From the NCBI RefSeq assembly GCF_001936625.1, contig NZ_MSDU01000008.1, positions 186,001 through 250,000 of the forward strand: DNA of 64,000 nucleotides, written 5' to 3'. The translations under genes were made by a program, and so were the position numbers. Positions 24,356 through 32,376 of the stretch are shown here, piece by piece. The notes beneath the pieces were generated by a model that searched no databases, had not been told where the DNA came from, and worked only from the letters and a program-made list of their open reading frames with translations. Position 1 is the stretch's first letter; each line of letters starts with the position of its first letter. This DNA is from Domibacillus antri. GTDB lineage: Bacteria > Bacillota > Bacilli > Bacillales > Domibacillaceae.

Positions 24356-25882
24356 TTAATCAAGTTTGTTCGCCAGTTCCTGGTACTGCGTCTCATCCGG
24401 TGCGTACGTAAGCGCTTCTCCTACTGATTTCCTTGCTTCTTCCAACTGCCCGTTTTCAACATAAATGAGCGCCAGGTTATAATGCGCTTCATGAAAATTG
24501 GCCCGTTCCTCGATGGCCTGCTTTAAATGCTGTTCCGCTTCCTCAAGACGGCCGTCGCCCATTTCAATATAGGAAAGATAGAAAAACGTTTCAGCAGAAG
24601 GTGTGCCGCCGTCTTCTATAAAAGCGCCCAGTATGTCTTCCGCTTCATCATCATTTCCGGCATTAATTTCTTCCTGAACACGTAAGTTGACTGCATTTGC
24701 ATCAATGGCCGCATAGCCGCTTTGAAAACCAATAAAGAGGCCTGCTGCGACTGCTGCCGCCGCCGCTGCAGCAAATGCCATTTGTTGTAATATGCGCCGT
24801 TTTTTAGGGAAATGAACGACACCTGTCGCCAGAAAGCCGCCGATCAATCCGCCAATATGCCCTGCATTATCAATCCCGGGAACCGAAAAACCGAATAGAA
24901 GGTTAATCCCAATGACAACAAGGACGTTCATGCCCATTGTCCGGAAAAACAGTTTCGGTTTGGTGACACCGAAATAAAGAAGCGCACCAAATAGCCCAAA
25001 AATGGCTCCGCTCGCCCCGGCCGACAAATTTGGTGTAAGTAAAAAACTAAGCAGACTGCCAGTGAGCCCCGAAAACAAATAGATCCACAAAAAGCGAAGA
25101 CGGCCATATATTTGTTCCACCGCTGTACCGAGATAATAGAGAGCAAGCGAGTTCATGATGAGATGCAGCAATCCGATGTGTAAAAACATTGGTGTGATGA
25201 ATCGCCACCATTCTCCTTCTAAAATAAGCGGATTAAATTTTGCTCCGAATTCAATTAACACAGCCGTATTGGTACTGCCGCCTGCAAGTGTCATCATGAT
25301 AAACAGAATGATGTTAACCGCCGTAAAGATATACGTAAAAAATGGTTTTCCATAATGAAAAAAGCGTTGTTCCTCTTCTTTTCGCTTTACTTCATGGGAT
25401 AAAACGGCTCTTTCGTATGCTGCAGCTTCATCTTCTGCTCCGTCAAAGTCACGGCGTTCGGGTACAGGAGGCAAAATGGATTCAAGCCTTCTTAACGATT
25501 CATCCAGATCATTTTTTGTAAAAAGCAATGTGGCCGCTTTCGTTCTCCCCTTCTTTGGGGAAAGAACTGGTTTTAAAAAGCGATCATAATCATCAACAGG
25601 CGGGTAAGGAGAGACAACAATATTCAACAAAGACAGTTTTCTCGCACCCATTTTTTTGCGTATTTGCTCACCATTCCACAGGAGACGTTCTACATCACGC
25701 CCAAGCCCTGCTGCCCAGCCGAGATTTTGGTTCGTCAGCCGAACAATGGATGCCTCTTTATTTGACCGATTTTCAAGCCACATTTCCTGTCGATCCTGGC
25801 TTAAGCGTGCAATGGTGTACTCTTGTTCAACAACGAAAAAAAACGCCAGCCGCCAGAAAATAACATCTGTTTGTACATTCAT
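24356..25882 (-). CDS. yqgP: Rhomboid intramembrane protease GluP (YqgP) with TPR repeats
   Basis: A 508-residue membrane protease. An N-terminal cytosolic domain (1-165) is followed by a rhomboid core of about seven helices (180-385) with the catalytic Ser in GASGAIFG and His in NAGHIGG. The C-terminal extension (about 400-505) has TPR-like repeats (EEAEQHLKQAIEERANFHEAHYNLALIY). In B. subtilis YqgP processes membrane proteins such as the magnesium transporter MgtE with FtsH. The ATG at 25882 aligns with the B. subtilis N-terminus (VIFWRLAFFFV); the frame extends to 25930 without support. Confidence 0.93.
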   Translation of the reverse strand: MNVQTDVIFWRLAFFFVVEQEYTIARLSQDRQEMWLENRSNKEASIVRLTNQNLGWAAGLGRDVERLLWNGEQIRKKMGARKLSLLNIVVSPYPPVDDYDRFLKPVLSPKKGRTKAATLLFTKNDLDESLRRLESILPPVPERRDFDGAEDEAAAYERAVLSHEVKRKEEEQRFFHYGKPFFTYIFTAVNIILFIMMTLAGGSTNTAVLIEFGAKFNPLILEGEWWRFITPMFLHIGLLHLIMNSLALYYLGTAVEQIYGRLRFLWIYLFSGLTGSLLSFLLTPNLSAGASGAIFGLFGALLYFGVTKPKLFFRTMGMNVLVVIGINLLFGFSVPGIDNAGHIGGLIGGFLATGVVHFPKKRRILQQMAFAAAAAAAVAAGLFIGFQSGYAAIDANAVNLRVQEEINAGNDDEAEDILGAFIEDGGTPSAETFFYLSYIEMGDGRLEEAEQHLKQAIEERANFHEAHYNLALIYVENGQLEEARKSVGEALTYAPDETQYQELANKLD

Positions 25883-25954
25883 TTCATCACTACTTTCGTA
25901 CATCCTGTTGTTCTCACTATAGCGGAACACACTCAGCCGGTAAAGTGCGAAGAA

Positions 25955-26521
25955 TTATTTCGCGCAATTTATAACACCCATTTCAGTCACAATTTTCTGA
26001 ACAGGCACATCATGCGGCTCAACCGGAACTTCATGACAAAGCTGAAATGAGAAAGCAAGCGATATAGTGGTACCCCTAAATGCCGTTAAAAAACGATCAT
26101 AATACCCCCCGCCAAATCCGATCCTGTAGCCATTTTCATCAAACAATAATCCAGGTACCAATACAAAATTAATCAAATTAGGCGAAATGAATGCAGTCAT
26201 GTGAGGAGATGGCTCGTATAAGCCGGCGTATACTTTTTCAAGCTCACGAAAATCGGAAAGGATATAAAAATGCATTTCTTTCGTTTCAGGGGCACATTTC
26301 GGCACACATACTTTTTTCCCGCTCAGCCACGCGTAGCGAATAATCGACCATGTGTCAATCTCGTACGGTGCTGAAACGGTTACCGCTATAACCTCGGCAC
26401 GCTGCCACTCCGGAAGCGCATACAATTGTGCTGCAATAAGGTGGCATCGCTGCTCATATTCCGTTTTTTCAAGTGCAGACAGCTGTTCTTTTATCTGCAA
26501 TCGCATTTGCTTTTTTTTCAT
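25955..26521 (-). CDS. yqgN: 5-formyltetrahydrofolate cyclo-ligase
   Basis: A 188-residue enzyme converting 5-formyl-THF to 5,10-methenyl-THF with ATP. The signature FDENGYRIGFGGGYYDRFL carries the nucleotide/folate-binding glycines, and LVPGLLFD precedes it. The N-terminal KKKQMRLQIKEQ is typical. Three in-frame ATGs (26533, 26524, 26521) surround GGAGG; 26521 gives the best spacing. It is downstream of rpmG in the order seen in Bacillus. Confidence 0.93.
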   Translation of the reverse strand: MKKKQMRLQIKEQLSALEKTEYEQRCHLIAAQLYALPEWQRAEVIAVTVSAPYEIDTWSIIRYAWLSGKKVCVPKCAPETKEMHFYILSDFRELEKVYAGLYEPSPHMTAFISPNLINFVLVPGLLFDENGYRIGFGGGYYDRFLTAFRGTTISLAFSFQLCHEVPVEPHDVPVQKIVTEMGVINCAK

Positions 26522-26535
26522 CATTTCCTCCATAC

Positions 26536-26566
26536 AAAAAAACAGCAGGAGAGTCTCCTGCTGTTT
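26536..26566 (-). terminator. Rho-independent terminator overlapping the rpmG stop
   Basis: On the minus strand AACAGCAGGAGA pairs with TCTCCTGCTGTT, single-nt loop, then seven T residues. Its 5' arm includes the stop region of rpmG, so rpmG and yqgN are probably largely separate units. Confidence 0.9.
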
Positions 26567-26714
26567 ACTTCGTTTCGCGGTGCACTGTCACTTTTTTCAA
26601 TCGCGGGCTGTATTTTTTCAACTCGAGACGATCCGGGTTGTTACGTTTGTTTTTAGTTGTGATATAGTTGCGATCACCGCTCTCAGTGCAAGCTAATGTA
26701 ATATTTACACGCAT
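26565..26714 (-). CDS. rpmG: 50S ribosomal protein L33, cysteine-poor form
   Basis: A 49-residue protein: [19 protein letters not shown], then [21 protein letters not shown] and HRETK. The sequence is clearly L33. Of the four cysteines of the zinc-binding form, only the first (ACT) remains; the others are replaced (TES, YSP, RLKK), so it should not bind zinc. GGAGGG lies 9 nt before the ATG. Zinc-free L33 copies elsewhere are often repressed by Zur, but I see no Zur box upstream here. Confidence 0.94.
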   Translation of the reverse strand: MRVNITLACTESGDRNYITTKNKRNNPDRLELKKYSPRLKKVTVHRETK

Positions 26715-26765
26715 AGTTCATTTCCCTCCAAACTTGTCTCGCTTATTCTGTTCATTGCGACTTTT

Positions 26766-27626
26766 CTATAATAGCACCTTTTCATCTAAAATGCCAGTCT
26801 GTTTTTTTAAGATTGATGAATAAGAATCAGCCAGTGCTGCCGGCAATATTTTTTCGTGTAAAAGTGGTGCTGAAAAGGTTTTAGACAGCGGATAAAATTG
26901 CTTCAGAAGGCTGATTCCCGGTATCCCCCGTTTCAGCCTTTTTTCGGCTAATGTATATTGACGAATCGTCCCAATATCCTGCCAGTATGCATTCGTTTCA
27001 TACACAAAAACAGGTTCACCATTAGCCAGTAAGGCAGGGAAAACATCTTTTGCAAAATCAACTTCTCCTCTGAACGCATAGTCCGAAAAAAGAGACGATT
27101 CAATTAAATAGATACCGGTGCTCACCTGATTCGTCAACAGACGGGGTTCATCAGGCTTTTCCAAAATAGATAAAAGACGGCTTTCCCTGTCCGCCAGGCA
27201 AACGCCAAATTGTTCCGGGCTTTCTGACGGAGCCGTGACGATGGTGACGCGCGCTTTTTTTGCCTGATGAAAAGCATAAACATCCCGAAGCGGCACGTTT
27301 GTTAAAGCATCGCCGCTTAAGACAGCAATTGTTTCTTCAAATAATTCATTTGATGCGAAAAGACTCCCTGCTGTCCCGAGCGGTGTAATCTCTTCGATGT
27401 ATTGAATGTCCATCCCGGCTTCTTTTCCCGTTCCTGCGTACTGTTTAATAATTTCTTTTTTGTAGCACACCGTCATAAATATGCGGCGAATTCCATTCAC
27501 TTTAAATACGTTTAAATTATAATCGAGCAGCGGTCTGTTCAACAATGGCACCAGCGGCTTTGGAATATGGTCTGTCATCGGCCGGAGACGTTTCCCTCTT
27601 CCTCCTGCAAGCAATACTCCTATCAT
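26766..27626 (-). CDS. NDP-sugar pyrophosphorylase (nucleotidyltransferase family)
   Basis: A 286-residue cytosolic sugar-phosphate nucleotidyltransferase. The N-terminus has the NTP-binding LLAGGRGKRLRPMT and IPKPLVPL motifs; GDALTN and EKPDEP follow, and the fold covers residues 1-230. The last 50 residues show no left-handed beta-helix repeats, so it is not a bifunctional GlmU type. The sugar (glucose 1-phosphate or mannose 1-phosphate) and nucleotide cannot be told. It overlaps the preceding glycosyltransferase fusion gene by 4 nt, so it probably supplies that enzyme with an activated sugar. The three-gene cluster is not part of the B. subtilis gene order here. Confidence 0.85.
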   Translation of the reverse strand: MIGVLLAGGRGKRLRPMTDHIPKPLVPLLNRPLLDYNLNVFKVNGIRRIFMTVCYKKEIIKQYAGTGKEAGMDIQYIEEITPLGTAGSLFASNELFEETIAVLSGDALTNVPLRDVYAFHQAKKARVTIVTAPSESPEQFGVCLADRESRLLSILEKPDEPRLLTNQVSTGIYLIESSLFSDYAFRGEVDFAKDVFPALLANGEPVFVYETNAYWQDIGTIRQYTLAEKRLKRGIPGISLLKQFYPLSKTFSAPLLHEKILPAALADSYSSILKKQTGILDEKVLL

Positions 27627-29896
27627 GTTCGAACACCTTCCATTTTTTTGATGAAAACGGTTTGATCGTACACTTTTTCTGTCTGCTCACTGATGTGTTT
27701 CCAGCTATAAAGTTCTTTCGCCATTTCGTGTCCATTGGCACCTAATTGTTTTGCAAGTTCAGGACGATCTAAAATGGTCCTGATTTTTGTGGACAAATCA
27801 CCAGGGTTTCCCGGCTCAAATAAAAGCCCTGTCTGCGCGTGAAGCACAAACGACTTCAATCCGCCCGTTGCAGAAGCGATGACTGGTTTACGAAACGCCA
27901 TTGCTTCCAAAGCTACAATACCGAACGGTTCGTAAAGACTCGGAAATACAGCTGCTTCACATGTTTGAAATAACGCTTTTCTCTCGTCATCACTTACATA
28001 ACCGACAAAATGAATAATATCCTCGTAACCGCGTTTCTTCACTTCTCTTCGCCACTCTTCCAAAAGCGGACCCTTACCGGCAATAATAAACTGAATATTT
28101 CTTTTTTTCAAGTTTTTTATATCAATGTCAAAAAAAGTTTGAAAACCTTTTTCATACACCATCCGCCCAATAGAAAATATAAAGGGACGCATTTGATGAA
28201 AACGGCCTTCTGTCGTTACATGTTCCTCAAATTCGACACCGTTTGGAATAACATAAATATCTTTATCGCGGGCTTCATAAAAAACACGAAGTTCTTCTTT
28301 CATCGGCTGGCTGCACACGATTACTGTGTTGGATGCGGAAATTAATTTCTTTTCTTTTGCGGCAATCGACGACTGAAGTTCATTGTGAATTCCATTATTA
28401 CGGCCGTATTCTGTAGCATGAATGGTTGACACAATCGGGAGCTGATGATTCTCCGCTAAAAGAACGGCTGCGTCGCCGGTCAGCCAGTCATGTGTATGAA
28501 TGACGGAAATGTCATAGTTCCGTATTAATTCCTCGCCTTTTTGGAATAAACACATATTCAAATCAGCCACACGGCGCATGAAATCGTACTCGCTTTCATG
28601 CAAAGGCCCCGAGCGGTATATGTGAACGCCATTTACACACTCGTATTCAGGAGCACCCCGGCAAGCAGATGTGAGCACAATCACTTCACGTCCTGATTCA
28701 ACCAAAGCTTCCGCGAGTCCATGCACGTGTCTTGCCATGCCGCCTATAATATTCGGTGGATACTCCCATGTCAGCATGACAACAGCGCCATCCATTTCAT
28801 CGAGCTCTTCATGTAATAACGTCGGAATAAGTTCAACACCGTAATGAAGCCTCATTCTTTGATGCGCATAATCAAAATCAGGAAATTTTTTCAAGGCCCC
28901 ATCCAGCAAATACCGGAGCGAGTCTACTGCACTCTCCAATTCCTCCTCTAAATTGTGTAAGCAAGCGTATAAACAAAAAGCCCATTCAAGATCGAGTACA
29001 CCGCCCGCTTCGCACATTTGAAAGGCCGTCCTGTCATCCCATTCATGTTTTAATTGAAAAATCGTTTCACAGCGGTTCAGCTCTTCTGCTGTCAGTAACG
29101 CCCTTCCTTCATTCATACGTTCATATATGAGTGGAATATGAATGATTCGTTCATCATTTTGACTAATTGATCCATGAAAATGCAAAAAATCAACTTGTTC
29201 ATAAAAAGAATAGGCATTTTCTTCCATTAGCCGAATGACTGGTGGAGTAGATCGATTGTGATCCGTTTCTATTTGTCCATATTCATAAGGTAAAATCGAT
29301 AAACCATGAGGTGATATCCAATGAAATGTATCCCGTTCATTCGCCGGGAACGCTTCGCCCGGCAAGAAAACAAATCGGCAGCCTTCCCTCTGAAGCAGCT
29401 CATCAATACCGGGCATATAGGCACCGCGCGGAAGCCATATAGAAGGCGGCGCTTCACCAAAAATATCTTTCCATATCTTAACTGTCCGTTTAATATCTTC
29501 CGCTGCGGCATTCTTTACAGGATAAGAAGTAAGTGGAAACTGACTGAGCGCAACCGGAATGAGCAGAAGTTTCTTTTCCGTTATTAATGACCGGCAGGCA
29601 TCGATAAAAGAACCACTACATTCATTTAAAAAGGCTGCAGCTGCATGATTAGGCTGGTTCTCTACAAACGACTGAACGGCCATCTTTCCCCTTACCCCAT
29701 TCAACCAACCTAGTGTAAATAAATTGACAGCGGCCGCAATCGGTTTTTCTGCTGTCGATTTTTTAGCGGACGCAATGATATAGCCGTAAACATCCATAAT
29801 TTTTGTTATTTCTTTACTGCTCATACTTGAACCGGCAAGAACGAGAGGCCGGAACGGACTATCTGCCAGTACCATTATCGAAAATGGATATTCCAT
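27623..29896 (-). CDS. Fusion of a degenerate GH57-like domain and a GT4 glycosyltransferase
   Basis: This 757-residue protein has two parts. Residues 1-355 resemble GH57 alpha-glucan branching enzymes (SIWLPRGAYMPGIDELL, then HFHGSI and HIPLIYER). The GH57 nucleophile Glu of WLPE is replaced by Arg (Arg157), and the N-terminal HxHLPY motif reads ADSPFRP, so this half is probably not catalytic. Residues about 370-750 form a GT-B glycosyltransferase of family 4: GGMARHVHGLAEAL, HTHDWLTG, GRMVYEKGF, and the E-x7-E motif in YEPFGIVALEAMA. It probably builds an alpha-glucan or related polysaccharide. The ATG at 29896 is chosen because GGAGGT lies 9-10 nt upstream. Confidence 0.85.
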   Translation of the reverse strand: MEYPFSIMVLADSPFRPLVLAGSSMSSKEITKIMDVYGYIIASAKKSTAEKPIAAAVNLFTLGWLNGVRGKMAVQSFVENQPNHAAAAFLNECSGSFIDACRSLITEKKLLLIPVALSQFPLTSYPVKNAAAEDIKRTVKIWKDIFGEAPPSIWLPRGAYMPGIDELLQREGCRFVFLPGEAFPANERDTFHWISPHGLSILPYEYGQIETDHNRSTPPVIRLMEENAYSFYEQVDFLHFHGSISQNDERIIHIPLIYERMNEGRALLTAEELNRCETIFQLKHEWDDRTAFQMCEAGGVLDLEWAFCLYACLHNLEEELESAVDSLRYLLDGALKKFPDFDYAHQRMRLHYGVELIPTLLHEELDEMDGAVVMLTWEYPPNIIGGMARHVHGLAEALVESGREVIVLTSACRGAPEYECVNGVHIYRSGPLHESEYDFMRRVADLNMCLFQKGEELIRNYDISVIHTHDWLTGDAAVLLAENHQLPIVSTIHATEYGRNNGIHNELQSSIAAKEKKLISASNTVIVCSQPMKEELRVFYEARDKDIYVIPNGVEFEEHVTTEGRFHQMRPFIFSIGRMVYEKGFQTFFDIDIKNLKKRNIQFIIAGKGPLLEEWRREVKKRGYEDIIHFVGYVSDDERKALFQTCEAAVFPSLYEPFGIVALEAMAFRKPVIASATGGLKSFVLHAQTGLLFEPGNPGDLSTKIRTILDRPELAKQLGANGHEMAKELYSWKHISEQTEKVYDQTVFIKKMEGVRT

Positions 29897-29934
29897 TTTG
29901 TAGTAACCTCCAATTCTTTTTCGTTCATACTTCA

Positions 29935-30498
29935 TTAATGGCAGTCAGGATGTTCAATCCAGCACGGAGGCCGGAACGGATTGTGATAAAACTGTTTCGC
30001 TTCGCGGAGTCTGTGAATATAATCTCCGCTGCTCTGGTAAGGTGTATGAATAGGATGAGATTGCACGATCGGAAAAAACAAATAATCTTCCGTTAAAAAC
30101 CCAAGCTCACAAATGTACGAACGATTGCACTTCAGTCCTTTTATCGTCCAGAATTGATCGTCCTTACTTACTTTTATACAAGTAACGGAGTGAGCATTCA
30201 CACCATTATAATAAATATCGGTAATATCAAAAATACGTAAATCCATAATGGCCGGATTTAACGGCTTTTCACATCGGACCGCTGCCTCTAGAATTGAAGG
30301 GTGAATTCGCCACCGGCAATACAAACGGTCTGCTGATAAAAAAACCGCATTCAAATCATTTTGCCAACGTATGCCGTCTTGTTGTCTCGTATACTTACGC
30401 CATTTGCTTTTTATATTATCAAGCGGCAGGTCCAATTGGTCTGAAATCTGATCCCATGAAAAATTACGTTTTTTTAGTTGAACGATTTCTTCAATCAA
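29935..30498 (-). CDS. DUF4912 protein with an N-terminal HTH-like segment
   Basis: A 187-residue protein. Residues 1-40 (VQLKKRNFSWDQISDQLDLPLDNIKSKWRKY) look like a helix-turn-helix of the sigma-70 region 4 type. Residues 45-175 match DUF4912: FLSADRLYCRWRI, a strand-rich middle, and SGDYIHRLREAK. DUF4912 proteins are often found beside glycogen-like glycan enzymes, which fits the next gene. The start is TTG 30498 with GGGGTGA upstream. It is the first gene of the cluster. A regulatory or carbohydrate-sensing role is inference. Confidence 0.8.
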   Translation of the reverse strand: MIEEIVQLKKRNFSWDQISDQLDLPLDNIKSKWRKYTRQQDGIRWQNDLNAVFLSADRLYCRWRIHPSILEAAVRCEKPLNPAIMDLRIFDITDIYYNGVNAHSVTCIKVSKDDQFWTIKGLKCNRSYICELGFLTEDYLFFPIVQSHPIHTPYQSSGDYIHRLREAKQFYHNPFRPPCWIEHPDCH

Positions 30499-30610
30499 TC
30501 TGAATCACCCCAGTCCAGCATTTTTTCCCTAATTTGTTTATATTTCTATCGTATCATTTTCGAATCCGTGCGGCAATGGACAGCATCTATCTCTTTATTC
30601 TGCTAAAATG

Positions 30611-30619
30611 TGGTATAAT
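30611..30619 (+). promoter_or_regulatory. Extended -10 promoter before the small gene pair
   Basis: TGGTATAAT has the TGn extension and a perfect TATAAT, 32 nt before the ATG at 30651. No good -35 hexamer lies at 16-18 nt spacing. Confidence 0.6.
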
Positions 30620-30650
30620 GAATGGACTAGTATCAAGGAGGGAAACATGT

Positions 30651-31019
30651 ATGAACGGACTGATCATCGGACTTGCCGCTTCAGGTGCTGCTTTTATTTT
30701 TCTGTCCTTTTTTATAAAAGACAAGCAACGGCAGCTCCAGAAAGACCTGGAAGAACTGTCCATGCAAATGCTTCAAGAACATTATCAAATAAATAAAAAA
30801 TTAAAAATTATAGAAGAAGAGCTGTTAATAAGCGATGTGCCTTCTCCGGCGTCAGCACCTGCAGCCTCCGTCAATCAAATTATACAAAGTCAGGTAATCG
30901 CTCTTTTCAATCAAGGGATTGATCTGCAGCAAATTGCCGGACAATCTTCTTTATCAGTAGAACAAGTAAAGAAAATCCTAGCAATGAATCAGTCCAGCCG
31001 AAGGGACGCGGGAGTATGA
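30651..31019 (+). CDS. Small membrane-anchored protein with C-terminal HTH-like region
   Basis: The 122-residue product is not assigned to a known family by me. It has one N-terminal transmembrane helix (2-22), a charged coiled-coil-like segment (KDKQRQLQKDLEELSMQML, to about 60), a Pro/Ala-rich linker and a C-terminal helical part (IDLQQIAGQSSLSVEQVKKIL) resembling a helix-turn-helix. By position it may correspond to YqzD/YqzC of B. subtilis. AAGGAGGG lies 7-8 nt before the ATG. It overlaps the next gene by 4 nt (ATGA), so the two act as a pair. Confidence 0.82.
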   Translation: MNGLIIGLAASGAAFIFLSFFIKDKQRQLQKDLEELSMQMLQEHYQINKKLKIIEEELLISDVPSPASAPAASVNQIIQSQVIALFNQGIDLQQIAGQSSLSVEQVKKILAMNQSSRRDAGV

Positions 31020-31471
31020 TGAAGCAATCAATCCGTGCTTTTGGCCTTGGTCTCCTTGCTTCTGCAGCCGCTCTTTCCTTTTTTGATAACATTTCTAAAG
31101 AAGAGACAATGACAAATGAAGAAATGATCAGGTTACTCGAAGAACAAAACTATACGGTACTAACAGACGATGAAATGAACGAACAGCCAGCCATACCTGA
31201 ATCAAAAGAACCAGCAACACCAGCCGAAGAAGAAAATATTGAGCCGGTCGAATCTGTTACTGGCAAGAAAGAAATGACCATTACCATTGCATCTGGAATG
31301 TCCTCTGCCGATATTGTAAAGGCGCTGGAAAATGCCGGTGTGATAGAAGATGCGCAATCTTTTAATGCATATTTGAAAGAAAATAAATATGCATCAAAGC
31401 TGCAAATCGGCACCTTCACGTTTTCACCAAATATGTCGAATGAGGAAATTGTATCAATTTTAATAAAATAA
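31016..31471 (+). CDS. Secreted or membrane-anchored protein with a YceG/MltG-like LysM-type domain
   Basis: The 151-residue product has a hydrophobic N-terminus (AFGLGLLASAAALSFF), then an acidic proline-rich linker (residues 35-80). Its C-terminal domain (about 85-150: MTITIASGMSSADIVKALENAGVI ... LQIGTFTFSPNMSNEEIVSIL) is very like the LysM-like N-terminal domain of the endolytic transglycosylase MltG/YceG. It lacks the catalytic part, so a cell-wall-binding or accessory role is more likely than enzyme activity. It starts within the stop of the preceding gene and ends at a terminator. Confidence 0.82.
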   Translation: MMKQSIRAFGLGLLASAAALSFFDNISKEETMTNEEMIRLLEEQNYTVLTDDEMNEQPAIPESKEPATPAEEENIEPVESVTGKKEMTITIASGMSSADIVKALENAGVIEDAQSFNAYLKENKYASKLQIGTFTFSPNMSNEEIVSILIK

Positions 31472-31516
31472 AAAGCCGGCGTTGCCATGGGACTGACCCC
31501 ATAGCGCCGGCTTTTT
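31470..31516. terminator. Bidirectional terminator between the small gene pair and pstB
   Basis: AAAAGCCGGCG pairs with CGCCGGCTTTT; an inner stem ATGGG/CCCAT caps it. T and A runs on the two sides make it work for both the plus-strand pair and pstB. Confidence 0.92.
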
Positions 31517-31517
31517 C

Positions 31518-32327
31518 TTATCCGAATCGTCCTGATATATAATCGTCTGTACGACTGTCGGCAGGATTATTAAAGATGGTTTCTGTCGAATCAAACTCCA
31601 CGACTTCCCCATTTAAGAAGAAAGCTGTTTTATTTGAAATACGAGCTGCCTGCTGCATGTTATGCGTCACAATAATGATTGAATACTGTTCTTTCAACTC
31701 TTGAATCAACTCTTCAATTTTAAGTGTGGACACCGGGTCAAGAGCAGACGTAGGTTCATCCATTAAAATGACATCCGGTTCAAGCGCGAGACAGCGGGCG
31801 ATGCAAAGACGCTGCTGTTGCCCGCCTGACAGTCCGTATGCCGGCTCATGAATCCGATCTTTAACTTCATCCCAGAGAGCAGCTCCGCGCAAACTTTTTT
31901 CAACTGTTTCATTAATAATTTGCTTATTTTTAATACCATGAATTTTCAAACCGAATGCAATATTTTCATAAATCGATTTTGGAAATGGATTCGGCTTTTG
32001 GAAAACCATGCCGACACGGGTCCGCAACTCTTCCACAAGAAATTCTTTACTGAAAATGTCACGGCCTCGGTACTCAATACTTCCGTTTGTTTTTACACCA
32101 GGTACAAGATCAATCATGCGGTTTAAAGTTTTAATATAAGTGGACTTCCCACAGCCCGATGGACCGATAATAGCTGTCACATCTTTTTCTTTAATGTCCA
32201 AATTAATGTTTTTCAGCGCATGATGATCGCCATACCATAAATTCAAGTTTTTTGTATTATAAACAAGCACTTCTTCTGTCTGTGTTGTTTGATTATTTTT
32301 CATTGTCTTTACTGCTGTTAACGCCAT
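31518..32327 (-). CDS. pstB: Phosphate ABC transporter ATP-binding protein PstB
   Basis: A 269-residue ABC ATPase of the high-affinity phosphate importer. Walker [12 protein letters not shown]-loop [12 protein letters not shown], signature [18 protein letters not shown], Walker [15 protein letters not shown] and switch His (IIIVTHNM) are intact. It is the last gene of pstSCAB, 49 nt after pstA. Only one pstB copy is present here, whereas B. subtilis has two. Confidence 0.96.
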   Translation of the reverse strand: MALTAVKTMKNNQTTQTEEVLVYNTKNLNLWYGDHHALKNINLDIKEKDVTAIIGPSGCGKSTYIKTLNRMIDLVPGVKTNGSIEYRGRDIFSKEFLVEELRTRVGMVFQKPNPFPKSIYENIAFGLKIHGIKNKQIINETVEKSLRGAALWDEVKDRIHEPAYGLSGGQQQRLCIARCLALEPDVILMDEPTSALDPVSTLKIEELIQELKEQYSIIIVTHNMQQAARISNKTAFFLNGEVVEFDSTETIFNNPADSRTDDYISGRFG

Positions 32328-32376
32328 TTCAAGTCCCCTCCAAATGTAAAATCATTTTTCCTCAAAACAAAACGAA

